Assembly (NCBI GenBank): GCA_016720565.1
Contig: JADKKJ010000001.1
Coordinates: 1,178,001 to 1,242,000, forward strand
From: Chitinophagaceae bacterium
GTDB lineage: Bacteria; Bacteroidota; Bacteroidia; Chitinophagales; Chitinophagaceae
Direction: 5' to 3'
Length of the DNA stretch: 64,000 bases
The notes under the pieces are model-generated. The model did not search any database. It saw only the letters and a program-made list of their open reading frames with translations, and was not told the DNA's origin. The position numbers and the translations under genes were made by a program. Below are positions 41,880 to 49,576 of this stretch, in pieces (within the stretch, counting starts at the first letter, position 1; each line of letters opens with the position of its first letter).

Positions 41880-43073
41880 ATGTCTACAAATATCACCTGT
41901 CCCAATTGCAAGCATGAATTTGCTCCCACCGATGCCATTCGGGAGGAAGTGGAAAAAGAACTGAACCGCAAAGCCATTGAGTGGCAGAAGAAGAAAAATG
42001 AAGAATACGAGGTCAGGCTGACAGAAGAGCGCAAAAAGATCCAATCCAGCCTGGAAGAGAATATTCGCAAGAATCTGGCTGCCGATTTTGAACAGCAACT
42101 CAGCATGCTTCAGAAGAACAATAAGGAGAATGAAGAAAAACTGGCGGAGGCGAGAAAACAGCAGGTGGAATACCTGAAAAAAGAACAGGATCTGAAGAAT
42201 AAAGAAGCAGAGCTTGAACTTAATGTGCAGAAGCAGCTTCAATCAGAAAGAGAAAAATTATCACTGGAGATCAGGGGACAGGAAGAGCAAAGAATGCAGG
42301 TAAAAGAAACAGAATACCAGCTTCGTCTTAAAGAGATGGAAGAAAAGTTTGAGCAGCAGAAAAAGCTGGCCGAAGAGATGAGACGAAAAGCCGAGCAGGG
42401 ATCCATGCAATCACAGGGTGAGGCACAGGAACTTGCCCTGGAAGAAATGCTGAAGGCTGCATTTCCCTTTGATTCTATTGAGGAAGTTGGTAAAGGCGTA
42501 AAAGGCGCGGATTGCATTCAGGTCGTAAGAAATAATTTCGGACAGGAATGCGGCAAGATCATTTATGAAAGCAAGCGTACCAGCAGTTTCTCTAATGAAT
42601 GGATAGAGAAACTAAAAGCCGATATGCGCAGCCAGGGTGCTGAAATAGCAGTGATCGTTACGAAATCCATGCCTAAGGATATGGATTTTTTTGGGATAAA
42701 AGACGGGGTATGGATCTGTAGTTTTAGTGAAGTAAAAGCTTTATCCGCTGTTTTGCGGGATGGGGTGATAAGGATCGCTACTGCCAACAGAAGCAATGAG
42801 AACCGCGGCGATAAAATGCACCTGCTCTACGATTATCTTACCTCCAACGAATTCGCCGAACAATGGAAGGCCATCCGCGAAGGATTTATGTCGATGAAAC
42901 TTTCTATACAGAAAGAACGCGATGCCATGGAGAAATTATGGAAAGCAAGGGAAAAACAATTAGAGAAAGTATTACTGAATGCGGCCCATATCCGCGGTTC
43001 CATTGAAGGCATTTCAGGAATGGATGTCGATCTTAACTTACTAGAGGACGGAAATACAGAATTACTTGATTAG
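41880..43073 (+). CDS. DUF2130 coiled-coil protein
   Basis: A 397-residue soluble protein. A CPNCKHEF zinc-finger-like motif opens it (residues 6-13), followed by a long coiled coil (about 20-180, rich in E, K, Q), then the DUF2130 domain with GADCIQVVRNNFGQECGKII and YESKRTSSFSNEWIEKLK, which resembles a restriction-endonuclease-like core. A role with DNA is possible. Its TAG stop is made by the CTAGC array at 43071. The gene is convergent with the phosphopantetheinyl transferase. Confidence 0.87.
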   Translation: MSTNITCPNCKHEFAPTDAIREEVEKELNRKAIEWQKKKNEEYEVRLTEERKKIQSSLEENIRKNLAADFEQQLSMLQKNNKENEEKLAEARKQQVEYLKKEQDLKNKEAELELNVQKQLQSEREKLSLEIRGQEEQRMQVKETEYQLRLKEMEEKFEQQKKLAEEMRRKAEQGSMQSQGEAQELALEEMLKAAFPFDSIEEVGKGVKGADCIQVVRNNFGQECGKIIYESKRTSSFSNEWIEKLKADMRSQGAEIAVIVTKSMPKDMDFFGIKDGVWICSFSEVKALSAVLRDGVIRIATANRSNENRGDKMHLLYDYLTSNEFAEQWKAIREGFMSMKLSIQKERDAMEKLWKAREKQLEKVLLNAAHIRGSIEGISGMDVDLNLLEDGNTELLD

Positions 43074-43108
43074 CTACTAGCGGCTAGCAGCTAGTAGCTA
43101 GCTGCTCA
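43071..43108. repeat. CTAGC short-word array linking two convergent genes
   Basis: TAGCTACTAGCGGCTAGCAG then CTAGTAGCTAGCTGC: five CTAGC/CTAGT words at 6-9 nt. The array includes the DUF2130 stop TAG (43071-43073) and reaches the complementary TGA of the sfp-like gene (43106-43108), so it fills the entire gap. Confidence 0.8.
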
Positions 43109-43768
43109 AAAGATCACCCATGAACAAATCAAGCCATCTAATAATTCATAACTGACCTTCATTTCTGCATTCGCTTTTACAAAATAGCAATCGATCTGCC
43201 TGTTTTCATTATCCATACCATTCAACTGAATATCGTTCGCGAAATCCACTCCCCCATTACCATACCATTTAAAAATGGATTCTTTGGCAGACCAGAGCAG
43301 GGTTAAAAGTTCAGGGTTCAGGGTTCCGGGTTCCGGGTTCTCGCCATTCACCATTGACCTATTCACTATTGACCATTCACTATTCACCATTGCCATTTCC
43401 TTTTCACTCAAGAACTTGCCTGCCACCTTAAAGATCCTCTCTCTGGGTTCTTCCACATCGATCCCGACCCTATGTGTTTTGCTTACAATAGCGGCTGCAT
43501 AATCGCCACAATGAGAAATGCTGAAATGATATTCTTCATTCGGGAGGAAAGGCTTGCGGGTATCTGCTATCTGGATCAGCGAATAGGGAAAATCAGGATA
43601 AAGATATTGCAGCAGGAATCGGCCGGCCAGATGCTGTAATCGTTTATGTGGATGCGTCACATCCCGGTGCAGGGGCACATTACCCTTGAAGAATTCCTCT
43701 GTCTCCTCGATCTTCCAGATACCCAGGCGGCAGTCTTCGTTTATTTGTTGTTGATAAATAACCGGCAT
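43106..43768 (-). CDS. 4'-phosphopantetheinyl transferase superfamily protein with in-frame repeat insertion
   Basis: A 220-residue Sfp-type enzyme that loads carrier proteins with the CoA-derived arm. Key residues are visible: GIDVEEP at 102-108, the KFLSEKE loop at 118-124, and WSAKESIFKWYG at 159-170. Between them residues about 128-153 (VNSEWSIVNRSMVNGENPEP then GTLNPE) have no counterpart in the family, and their DNA is made of two word-array types. The domain is otherwise intact, so the enzyme may still work with an extended loop. Carrier-protein partners are not in the window. Confidence 0.85.
   Translation of the reverse strand: MPVIYQQQINEDCRLGIWKIEETEEFFKGNVPLHRDVTHPHKRLQHLAGRFLLQYLYPDFPYSLIQIADTRKPFLPNEEYHFSISHCGDYAAAIVSKTHRVGIDVEEPRERIFKVAGKFLSEKEMAMVNSEWSIVNRSMVNGENPEPGTLNPELLTLLWSAKESIFKWYGNGGVDFANDIQLNGMDNENRQIDCYFVKANAEMKVSYELLDGLICSWVIF
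43310..43387. repeat. In-frame short-word array inside the sfp-like gene
   Basis: On the plus strand a GGTTCAGGGTTCCGGGTTCC stretch is followed by ATTCACCATTGACC and ATTCACTATTCACC words. The region is 78 nt (26 codons) and uses the same words as the arrays at 25214 and 7500. Confidence 0.75.
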
Positions 43769-43819
43769 GAATCAGGGTTTCATCTTTATTTTGTGACGTT
43801 ACCAAACCGAAGATAGAAA

Positions 43820-44356
43820 ATGATACTTTCCGACAAGCGGATACTGGAAGAAATGGAGAAAGGCACTATAAAGGTCGTTCCTTACGATCGCGAATGCCTG
43901 GGTTCTAACTCCTATGATGTGCACCTGGGAAAGACCCTGGCCACCTATAAAGACCACCAGATCGACGCGAAAAAGCATAATAAGATCGAATTGTTTGAGA
44001 TCCCCGATGAAGGCATCGTTCTCTACCCGCATATTTTCTATTTAGGGGTAACGCTGGAATATACCGAGACCCATGCCCATGTTCCTTTCCTGGAAGGAAA
44101 ATCATCTACCGGTCGCTTAGGTATCGATATACACGCCACCGCAGGTAAAGGCGATGTTGGCTTCTGTGGCAACTGGACCCTGGAAATATCCGTGAAACAA
44201 CCGGTGAAAGTTTATAAAGGCATGCCTATCGGACAACTGATCTATTTCCCGGTAGAGGGTGAGATAGAGATCAAATATGATCAGAAGAAAAACTCCAAGT
44301 ATAGTCATCAGCCCGATGTGCCGGTGGAGAGTATGATGTGGAAGAATAAGTTCTAG
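43820..44356 (+). CDS. dcd: dCTP deaminase
   Basis: A 178-residue member of the trimeric dCTP deaminase/dUTPase family. Characteristic parts are MILSDKRILEEMEKG, LGSNSYDVHLG, the substrate-binding FLEGKSSTGRLGIDIHATAG and the catalytic glutamate in GNWTLEISV. It converts dCTP to dUTP for thymidylate supply. The TAG stop is shared with a CTAGC/GTGAGC array. Confidence 0.93.
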   Translation: MILSDKRILEEMEKGTIKVVPYDRECLGSNSYDVHLGKTLATYKDHQIDAKKHNKIELFEIPDEGIVLYPHIFYLGVTLEYTETHAHVPFLEGKSSTGRLGIDIHATAGKGDVGFCGNWTLEISVKQPVKVYKGMPIGQLIYFPVEGEIEIKYDQKKNSKYSHQPDVPVESMMWKNKF

Positions 44357-44413
44357 CTGTGAGCCATGAGCAGTGAGCTGTGAGCTAGACCTGAGCCCAT
44401 CGAATGCCTAGCT
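44354..44413. repeat. Short-word array CTAGCTG/GAGC between dcd and tspO
   Basis: TAGCTGTGAGCCATGAGCAG then TGAGCTGTGAGCTAG repeats GTGAGC/CTAG words, and the gap ends with another CTAGCTG. It includes the dcd TAG (44354-44356) and the complementary TAG of the TspO gene (44408-44410). Confidence 0.7.
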
Positions 44414-44881
44414 GTTTAATCTCCAGATGGTATAATTTAAAATACTTGCAAAACTTACCCAACTGATATATGGAACCAGCAACCAGGCCGCAAGGGAACT
44501 GATCTTCCCAAATGAAAAAATGGTAAGCAAGATCAATATCCACATTACAACGATCTCTGCGAACGCCCAACCTGGTTCATGCATTTCAAAAAATATCAAC
44601 GACCAAAAGAAATTAAATACTAACTGTGCGGCAAATAAAATGAATGCTGTTCTTTTTACACTATCAGGTGCGTCAGATCTCCAGACCAGAAAAAGCGCAA
44701 TCCCCATTAAAATATAGAGGGTGGTCCATACCGGGCCGAAGATCCAGCTTGGTGGGTTCCAGGATGGTTTTTGAATTGTTTGATACCAGCCAGTTACATT
44801 CCCGGCAGTAAAAAATCCACTAGTAAATCCAACTATTAAAGGGATCAGAATGGCTATTATCAGCTTTGCAGTGTTACTCAT
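44408..44881 (-). CDS. tspO: TspO/MBR family membrane protein
   Basis: A 157-residue five-helix protein. Aromatic signatures are WYQTIQKPSWNPPSWIFGPV, WTTLYILMGIALFLVW and FNFFWSLIFFEMHEPGWAF, all of the TspO/peripheral benzodiazepine receptor family that binds porphyrins and cholesterol-like ligands. Role in Bacteroidota is unclear. No linked porphyrin gene is present. Its TAG stop is part of the array shared with dcd. Confidence 0.9.
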   Translation of the reverse strand: MSNTAKLIIAILIPLIVGFTSGFFTAGNVTGWYQTIQKPSWNPPSWIFGPVWTTLYILMGIALFLVWRSDAPDSVKRTAFILFAAQLVFNFFWSLIFFEMHEPGWAFAEIVVMWILILLTIFSFGKISSLAAWLLVPYISWVSFASILNYTIWRLNS

Positions 44882-44917
44882 AATAAAAGTTACAATTAAA
44901 AACTTTAATAGTTTGCT

Positions 44918-44947
44918 TAAAGCTCATAGCTCATGGCTCACAGCTCA
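44918..44947. repeat. Short-word array AGCTCATGGCTCAC at the DUF3810 end
   Basis: AAAGCTCATAGCTCATGGCT then CACAGCTCACAGC: GCTCA words at 9-10 nt. The complementary TGA stop of DUF3810 (44945-44947) lies inside the last GCTCA word. Confidence 0.75.
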
Positions 44948-46057
44948 CAGCTGGCTTACGCCATACTTCTTATAATAAGCCACCAACCACAACACCACCT
45001 CGTTATAACTCCTCTTCCCCTCCGGCTGGTTATTCGCTTTCAGGAATTGCCCGTAACCCCACATCACAATGGGTTCAACAGGGTTTCTGTATCGCTTATA
45101 AAAATCCCGATAGGTCTTTATATCTTTTTTCACTTGCGGATGCAATCTCTCCACAGAGGCATGGGCCAGGGTTGTATCATAACTGCCTAATTCAATGATG
45201 CAGTAATTATACATATCATAATACACAGAATAAAGAAAGGCATTGTTGGGAAATCGATGGGTAGCGAGAAATCCCACAAAATTAGCTTCGTTCTCTCGGG
45301 CATAACCTAACTGATGCGCGATCTCGTGCGAGGTGACAAAGGGCTCAATAAATCGCGGCACCGTGGTGTTCACCTGCGCTTCTCCGGAGAAGGGATTATA
45401 ATATCCCTGGAAACCCAGGTAATTACCCAGGTAACTGTATAAAGAAGGCTTGGTGGAATTCCCCTTAAAAGATAAGAACGGATATTTCTTCGCTGCATCC
45501 TGGTAGGCCAGTCCTGCTGTATAAAACAACCGGCTTTTCTTATTAAATGAATCTCGTTGTTCTTTAGTCACGAATTGTGCATAATAGTTCAGCTTTGACT
45601 GAATGGCCCCGGTCAGGGTATCCAGGTCGGCCACAGCATATTTCTTCACTTCCAGTCCCAATTGCCCGGCAATACCGGTGCGGTTATAGTTCAGGCCCCA
45701 GAGCAGGTTGAAAAAAACGTAGACAAACAGTATGAAAAAGAAGATCTGCTGCATTCCGCTGAGCAGGTAGGCCCGGTTCACTTTTTTACGAAACAGGTCG
45801 CGGATCAGTATCCAGGTCTTATAAAACACCACCAGCCAGAGAAAACCATAGACCACATCGCCCAGGCTAAAAGGAATCCAGCCGAATAGCAAACGTTGTA
45901 CCCTGGAAATCAACGGGTAAGCAGCCAGGCTATAGTTTTTTTCCACAAAATCGGGATAGAGTGATATCCATTTTATGGCGATCGTGAGCAGGATGAGGAG
46001 CAGCCAGCTCCAACTTTTCATAAGGCGGCTAAATATCCGGGCTAGTAGTGCTTGCAA
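44945..46057 (-). CDS. DUF3810 family zinc-metallopeptidase-like membrane protein
   Basis: A 370-residue protein with about three N-terminal hydrophobic segments (about 15-35, 50-70, 95-120) and an HExxH motif in VTSHEIAHQLGYARENEANF, which also supplies a distal glutamate. This is the DUF3810 pattern, a putative membrane-tethered zinc protease. Function unknown. The start follows a small gap upstream of the divergent DUF177 promoter. Confidence 0.85.
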   Translation of the reverse strand: MQALLARIFSRLMKSWSWLLLILLTIAIKWISLYPDFVEKNYSLAAYPLISRVQRLLFGWIPFSLGDVVYGFLWLVVFYKTWILIRDLFRKKVNRAYLLSGMQQIFFFILFVYVFFNLLWGLNYNRTGIAGQLGLEVKKYAVADLDTLTGAIQSKLNYYAQFVTKEQRDSFNKKSRLFYTAGLAYQDAAKKYPFLSFKGNSTKPSLYSYLGNYLGFQGYYNPFSGEAQVNTTVPRFIEPFVTSHEIAHQLGYARENEANFVGFLATHRFPNNAFLYSVYYDMYNYCIIELGSYDTTLAHASVERLHPQVKKDIKTYRDFYKRYRNPVEPIVMWGYGQFLKANNQPEGKRSYNEVVLWLVAYYKKYGVSQL

Positions 46058-46152
46058 TCCATCAATTTTTAAGTATCTTCAAAATCAGCCTTTTAACAGG
46101 TCCGTAGTACAAAAATAATCGAAATTTAGCCTGAAATTCCGCTTATTTCTCC

Positions 46153-46160
46153 TACCTTTG
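46153..46160 (+). promoter_or_regulatory. -7 box of the DUF177-rpmF-plsX operon (TACCTTTG)
   Basis: TACCTTTG matches consensus 23 nt before the ATG at 46183. The -33 element is poor. Confidence 0.5.
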
Positions 46161-46182
46161 CACACTCTTTAAAAGTACGCAC

Positions 46183-46734
46183 ATGAGCCGGCGCAGAGAT
46201 TTCGAAATAGCTTTTGTAGGGTTGAAACCGGGCATCCATGAGTACGATTATGTGATCGACGACAGGTTCTTTGAGGCATACCAGCAGCAGGACTTCCATA
46301 ACTGCAAGGCTCATGTGAAATTATCACTTGACCGCAAGAGCAGTTTCATGCTTTTGAAATTTGAAGTGGGAGGAGTGCTGGAAACGGTATGCGATCGTTG
46401 CAACAGCAACCTGCCTTTTGAGCTTTGGGATGAGTTCAATATCACCGTTAAGATGGTGGAGAACCCCGAAGTGATGAATGGCCAGGAGGAAGATCCGGAT
46501 GTTTATTATATCGGCAATGGCGAGAGCCATATCGATGTGGCCGACTGGATCTATGAATTCATCAACCTTAGCATTCCGATGCAGAAGGTTTGTACTTTTG
46601 AAAATATGGACGGCCCCTATTGCAACAAGAACGCGAAGGCTTTGCTGGAACAGCTGGAAGCCGAAGAAGACGAAAAGAGGAAACAGAACCCGATCTGGAA
46701 AGGATTGGAGAAATTCAAAGGGCTGGACCAATAA
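46183..46734 (+). CDS. DUF177 (YceD) domain protein
   Basis: A 183-residue protein with the DUF177 core LKFEVGGVLETVCDRCNSNL; the CDRC pair and the later C...C (KVCTFENMDGPYCNK) could bind zinc. In many bacteria the gene is directly ahead of rpmF, as here, and YceD-type proteins are implicated in ribosomal RNA accumulation or plastid 23S processing. Cotranscribed with rpmF and perhaps plsX. Confidence 0.9.
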   Translation: MSRRRDFEIAFVGLKPGIHEYDYVIDDRFFEAYQQQDFHNCKAHVKLSLDRKSSFMLLKFEVGGVLETVCDRCNSNLPFELWDEFNITVKMVENPEVMNGQEEDPDVYYIGNGESHIDVADWIYEFINLSIPMQKVCTFENMDGPYCNKNAKALLEQLEAEEDEKRKQNPIWKGLEKFKGLDQ

Positions 46735-46772
46735 GAACGTAAAATAAATATTGACTTTTTAATTTTAGAGAT

Positions 46773-46961
46773 ATGCCAAATCCGAAACGCAGACATAGTC
46801 AGCAAAGAAGCGCAAAGCGCAGGACACATTACAAGGCGGTTGCCTCCACCTTAACTACCGACAGTACTACCGGCGAAACACATGTTCGTCACCGTGCACA
46901 CGTTAGTGAAGGTAAGTTGTACTATAAAGGCAAGGTTGTAGCTGAGACCGTAGTAAAGTAA
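46773..46961 (+). CDS. rpmF: 50S ribosomal protein L32
   Basis: A 62-residue L32: MPNPKRRHSQQRSAKRRTHY followed by a degenerate zinc-ribbon region without the usual cysteines (the C-minus form). Ends KGKVVAETVVK. It lies between DUF177 and an intrinsic-terminator-like hairpin. Confidence 0.95.
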   Translation: MPNPKRRHSQQRSAKRRTHYKAVASTLTTDSTTGETHVRHRAHVSEGKLYYKGKVVAETVVK

Positions 46962-46983
46962 TTTATCCCTCTTAACTCATTAA

Positions 46984-47020
46984 ATACCGATCCCGGAACC
47001 TTCCGGGATGGTATTTTTTT
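46984..47020 (+). terminator. Strong hairpin with T-tract between rpmF and plsX
   Basis: ATACCGATCCCGGAA and TTCCGGGATGGTAT pair around CC (one bulged G), followed by TTTTTTT. It has the form of an intrinsic terminator 23 nt after the rpmF stop and 13 nt before the plsX ATG. Confidence 0.85.
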
Positions 47021-47032
47021 ATTTGTGGAACA

Positions 47033-47971
47033 ATGACTATCGGTATAGACATGATGGGAGGTGATTATGCTCCGCTGGAAGCAGTGAAGGGCCTCTCGCT
47101 TTACTTTCAGTCAACCGGTACCCCCGCCTCTCTTCTCCTTCTCGGAGATCAAACTACCATTGAAAATTTATTGGACGAAGAAGGGATCTCCCGCGATCAC
47201 CTGACCATTGTTGGTACAGAACAGGTGATCGATATGGACGATTCCCCTACCCGCGCCCTAAAGGAGAAACCTAAATCATCTATTGCTGTTGGTTTCCAGT
47301 TACTGGCTTCCGGAAAAATGGATGCCTTCATCAGCGCGGGCAATACCGGCGCCATGCTGGTAGGTACTTTATTTACAATTAAGGCCCTGGAAGGAGTTAT
47401 TCGCCCGGCTATTTCCACTATTGTTCCTAAGGTTAGCGGTGGTTCAGGAATATTACTGGATGTAGGATTGAATGCCGATTGCAAACCCGAGCAGTTGAAC
47501 CAGTTTGCCATTATGGGCAACGTGTATGCCCAATTGATACTGGGTGTAGAGAAACCAAGGGTAGCGCTTATCAATGTAGGGGAAGAAGAAGGAAAAGGAA
47601 ACTTACTGGCCCAATCCGCCTATCCCCTGCTCAAGGAAAACAAGCATATTCATTTCATAGGAAATATTGAGGGCCGCGATCTTTTAATGGATAAGGCCGA
47701 CGTAATGGTTTGTGAAGGTTTCACTGGTAATATTCTGCTGAAAATGGCCGAATCATTGTATGAGGTGGGCAGAATGAGAAACCTGGATGATGAATTCTTC
47801 AACCGTTTCAATTTTGAGAATTACGGCGGCACTCCCGTGCTGGGCGTAGCAAAACCAGTGATCATTGGTCATGGTATCTCCGGATCGCTTGCATTCTCCA
47901 ACATGATCAAACTCGCCCAGCTGATGCTGGAGAAGAAAGTGATGGAGAAAATGAAAGAAGAACTTAGTTAG
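47033..47971 (+). CDS. plsX: Phosphate acyltransferase PlsX
   Basis: A 312-residue enzyme of glycerophospholipid synthesis, converting acyl-ACP to acyl-phosphate. TIGIDMMGGDYAPLEAVKG opens the fold; the conserved MDDSPTRALKEKPKSS, AFISAGNTGAMLVGT and GFTGNILLKMAESL blocks follow. Its usual neighbour fabH is absent here; a KASIII-like gene lies at 56776. A terminator-like hairpin stands between it and rpmF. A GTTGAG array begins 3 nt after the stop. Confidence 0.94.
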   Translation: MTIGIDMMGGDYAPLEAVKGLSLYFQSTGTPASLLLLGDQTTIENLLDEEGISRDHLTIVGTEQVIDMDDSPTRALKEKPKSSIAVGFQLLASGKMDAFISAGNTGAMLVGTLFTIKALEGVIRPAISTIVPKVSGGSGILLDVGLNADCKPEQLNQFAIMGNVYAQLILGVEKPRVALINVGEEEGKGNLLAQSAYPLLKENKHIHFIGNIEGRDLLMDKADVMVCEGFTGNILLKMAESLYEVGRMRNLDDEFFNRFNFENYGGTPVLGVAKPVIIGHGISGSLAFSNMIKLAQLMLEKKVMEKMKEELS

Positions 47972-47973
47972 GA

Positions 47974-48092
47974 AAGTTGAGCTGTTGAGAGGTTGAGCTG
48001 TTGAGCGAACATTTCTCAATTCTCAGTATTCACCATTCACCTTTATTCACCCCTCAATCCTCAACCTCTCAACAGCTCAACAGCTCAACCCA
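47974..48092. repeat. Two opposed short-word arrays, GTTGAG then CTCAAC, potential hairpin
   Basis: GTTGAGCTGTTGAGAGGTTG (47977 on) is followed by ATTCACC words and then CTCAACCTCTCAACAGCTCA (48061 on). The two outer arrays are nearly reverse complements over about 30 nt with a spacer of about 55 nt. Confidence 0.8.
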
Positions 48093-48146
48093 AAATACCC
48101 TATTCAAGGTAGAAGACCGCCAAATTTCCTACATTAGCTTCACCGA

Positions 48147-48959
48147 ATGCAGAAACCACCAAGTTTACTATTCGCCTTATTGTTTTGTTTAAGTGCCTGG
48201 TCGCAACCTGCGGACAGCAGCGCCATGATATTCTCCACTTCTTTTTATATACCTACCGATAATACCGTTTACTATCAATTGGGAGATACCCGTGTACCTA
48301 TCCGGATCATGCAATATGGAAATGATCGGCATATTCTTTACCTCAACCTTCATGATAATGAATTTACCTCGGTGCAGGCGGCCAGGTTGTTATTAGAGCA
48401 GCAGGGTGGCACGCTGGTAAAACTGGAGAATAATGGACAAAGAATGATCCGGTTCAGGTTAAGAGGAAAGAAATTCCTGGTGGATCCCAATCGTATTTTC
48501 AGTCGGGAGGGAATTGAAAGATCTTTGCGGGAGACACGCACTTATATGCCCTGGGCGGTGGATGAGATCGAGAAGTTCGGACAAAGGATCCTGGACCTTA
48601 TACCAGGGAATATTTCCTGCGTGGTGGCTTTGCATAATAATTTTGAAGGTTCTTTCTCAATAAAGAATTACCTGCCTGGTGGCGACCGATCGAATGATGC
48701 GCAGGCGGTGCAGTTCCTGGACATGAACGATCCGGATGATATTGCCCTGACCACGGACGAGGATATCTACCGGGCCATGGTAGCAGGAAGATTCAATAGT
48801 ATACTCCAGGACAATACCCGGGTGAAAAGAGATGGCTCCCTGAGCGTTTACTGCGGAGCCAGGGGAATTCGTTATATCAATATTGAAACAGAGCATGGCA
48901 GGCTGGAGAGTTACCAGCGAATGCTGCAGGTATTGCTCCAGTACCTTGAAAAAGAATGA
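48147..48959 (+). CDS. Exported protein, possible M14-like zinc carboxypeptidase fold
   Basis: A 270-residue protein with signal peptide (about 1-19, LLFALLFCLSAWSQ). LYLNLHDNEFTS holds an HxxE pair (His69, Glu72), VVALHNNFEG a later His163, and INIETEHG Glu247 near the C-terminus, the order of zinc ligands and general base in M14/aspartoacylase-type enzymes. I infer a zinc hydrolase, but overall similarity cannot be judged here. There is no recognised neighbour relation. Confidence 0.6.
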   Translation: MQKPPSLLFALLFCLSAWSQPADSSAMIFSTSFYIPTDNTVYYQLGDTRVPIRIMQYGNDRHILYLNLHDNEFTSVQAARLLLEQQGGTLVKLENNGQRMIRFRLRGKKFLVDPNRIFSREGIERSLRETRTYMPWAVDEIEKFGQRILDLIPGNISCVVALHNNFEGSFSIKNYLPGGDRSNDAQAVQFLDMNDPDDIALTTDEDIYRAMVAGRFNSILQDNTRVKRDGSLSVYCGARGIRYINIETEHGRLESYQRMLQVLLQYLEKE

Positions 48960-48987
48960 TATTTGCTCTCTTATTCAGCAAAAAACT

Positions 48988-49019
48988 TTTGGAACAAAAC
49001 TTGGCAACCCGTATTTTTG
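48988..49019 (+). promoter_or_regulatory. Promoter of tRNA-Lys
   Basis: TTTG at 48988-48991, 20 nt spacer, TATTTTTG at 49012-49019. The tRNA starts 62 nt later. Confidence 0.6.
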
Positions 49020-49080
49020 CCCTCCCAAAAACGGATAAGGAAGGTTCGCCCGATCTAGCCGGTTTTGAGGAAAACAGGTC

Positions 49081-49153
49081 GATCTCGTAGCTCAGTTGGT
49101 AGAGCACAACACTTTTAATGTTGGGGCCCTGGGTTCGAGTCCCAGCGGGATCA
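49081..49153 (+). tRNA. tRNA-Lys (anticodon TTT)
   Basis: 73 nt. GATCTCG pairs with CGGGATC, the anticodon loop CTTTTAA reads TTT, the T-arm is CTGGGTTCGAGTCCCAG. CCA is not encoded; discriminator A. Confidence 0.95.
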
Positions 49154-49169
49154 CAGAAGGCAAATTGAA

Positions 49170-49205
49170 AACCCTGTAAATAATAATTTACGGGGTTTTT
49201 TGTTT
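49170..49205 (+). terminator. Intrinsic terminator of tRNA-Lys
   Basis: AACCCTGTAAA and TTTACGGGGTT pair over 11 bp (one G-T) with a 6 nt loop, followed by TTTTTTGTTTTT. Confidence 0.88.
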
Positions 49206-49576
49206 TTGGGGTAAACATAGATAAGACATTACTTTAAATAAAAAATCTATATCTCTACCCCTCGATTTTTTCAAAAGAAAATGCCTGTTCAGGAATCGTA
49301 GTTTTACTAGTCACCGATGCTGAAGAAAAAATAAGACCAGCCTTTATACATCTTGTATTTTATCTTTTCCAGCAGGAGGAAAAAAATACGCTTAGTCTTT
49401 GAACTTTCAATAATGTTATTGTAATTTGTCGTCCCATCTATGAGAATGCAGATTCGCAATCTTTTCGGTCTGCAGAGCTAATCTCACCACATCCCTATCC
49501 ACTTCCTAAATAAAACCTTCAGAAGCCTATACTCCATTGGGACAACCACTTTTTTTAACGATTAATCCTAACCGTC
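49206..49576. other. 371 nt non-coding region upstream of the giant protein gene
   Basis: No gene or word array is seen. The nearest promoter match is TTTG at 49398-49401, 20 nt spacer, then TAATTTG (one base short of TAnnTTTG) at 49422-49428, which would give a leader of about 140 nt. The region is AT-rich and has no clear long hairpin. Confidence 0.5.
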
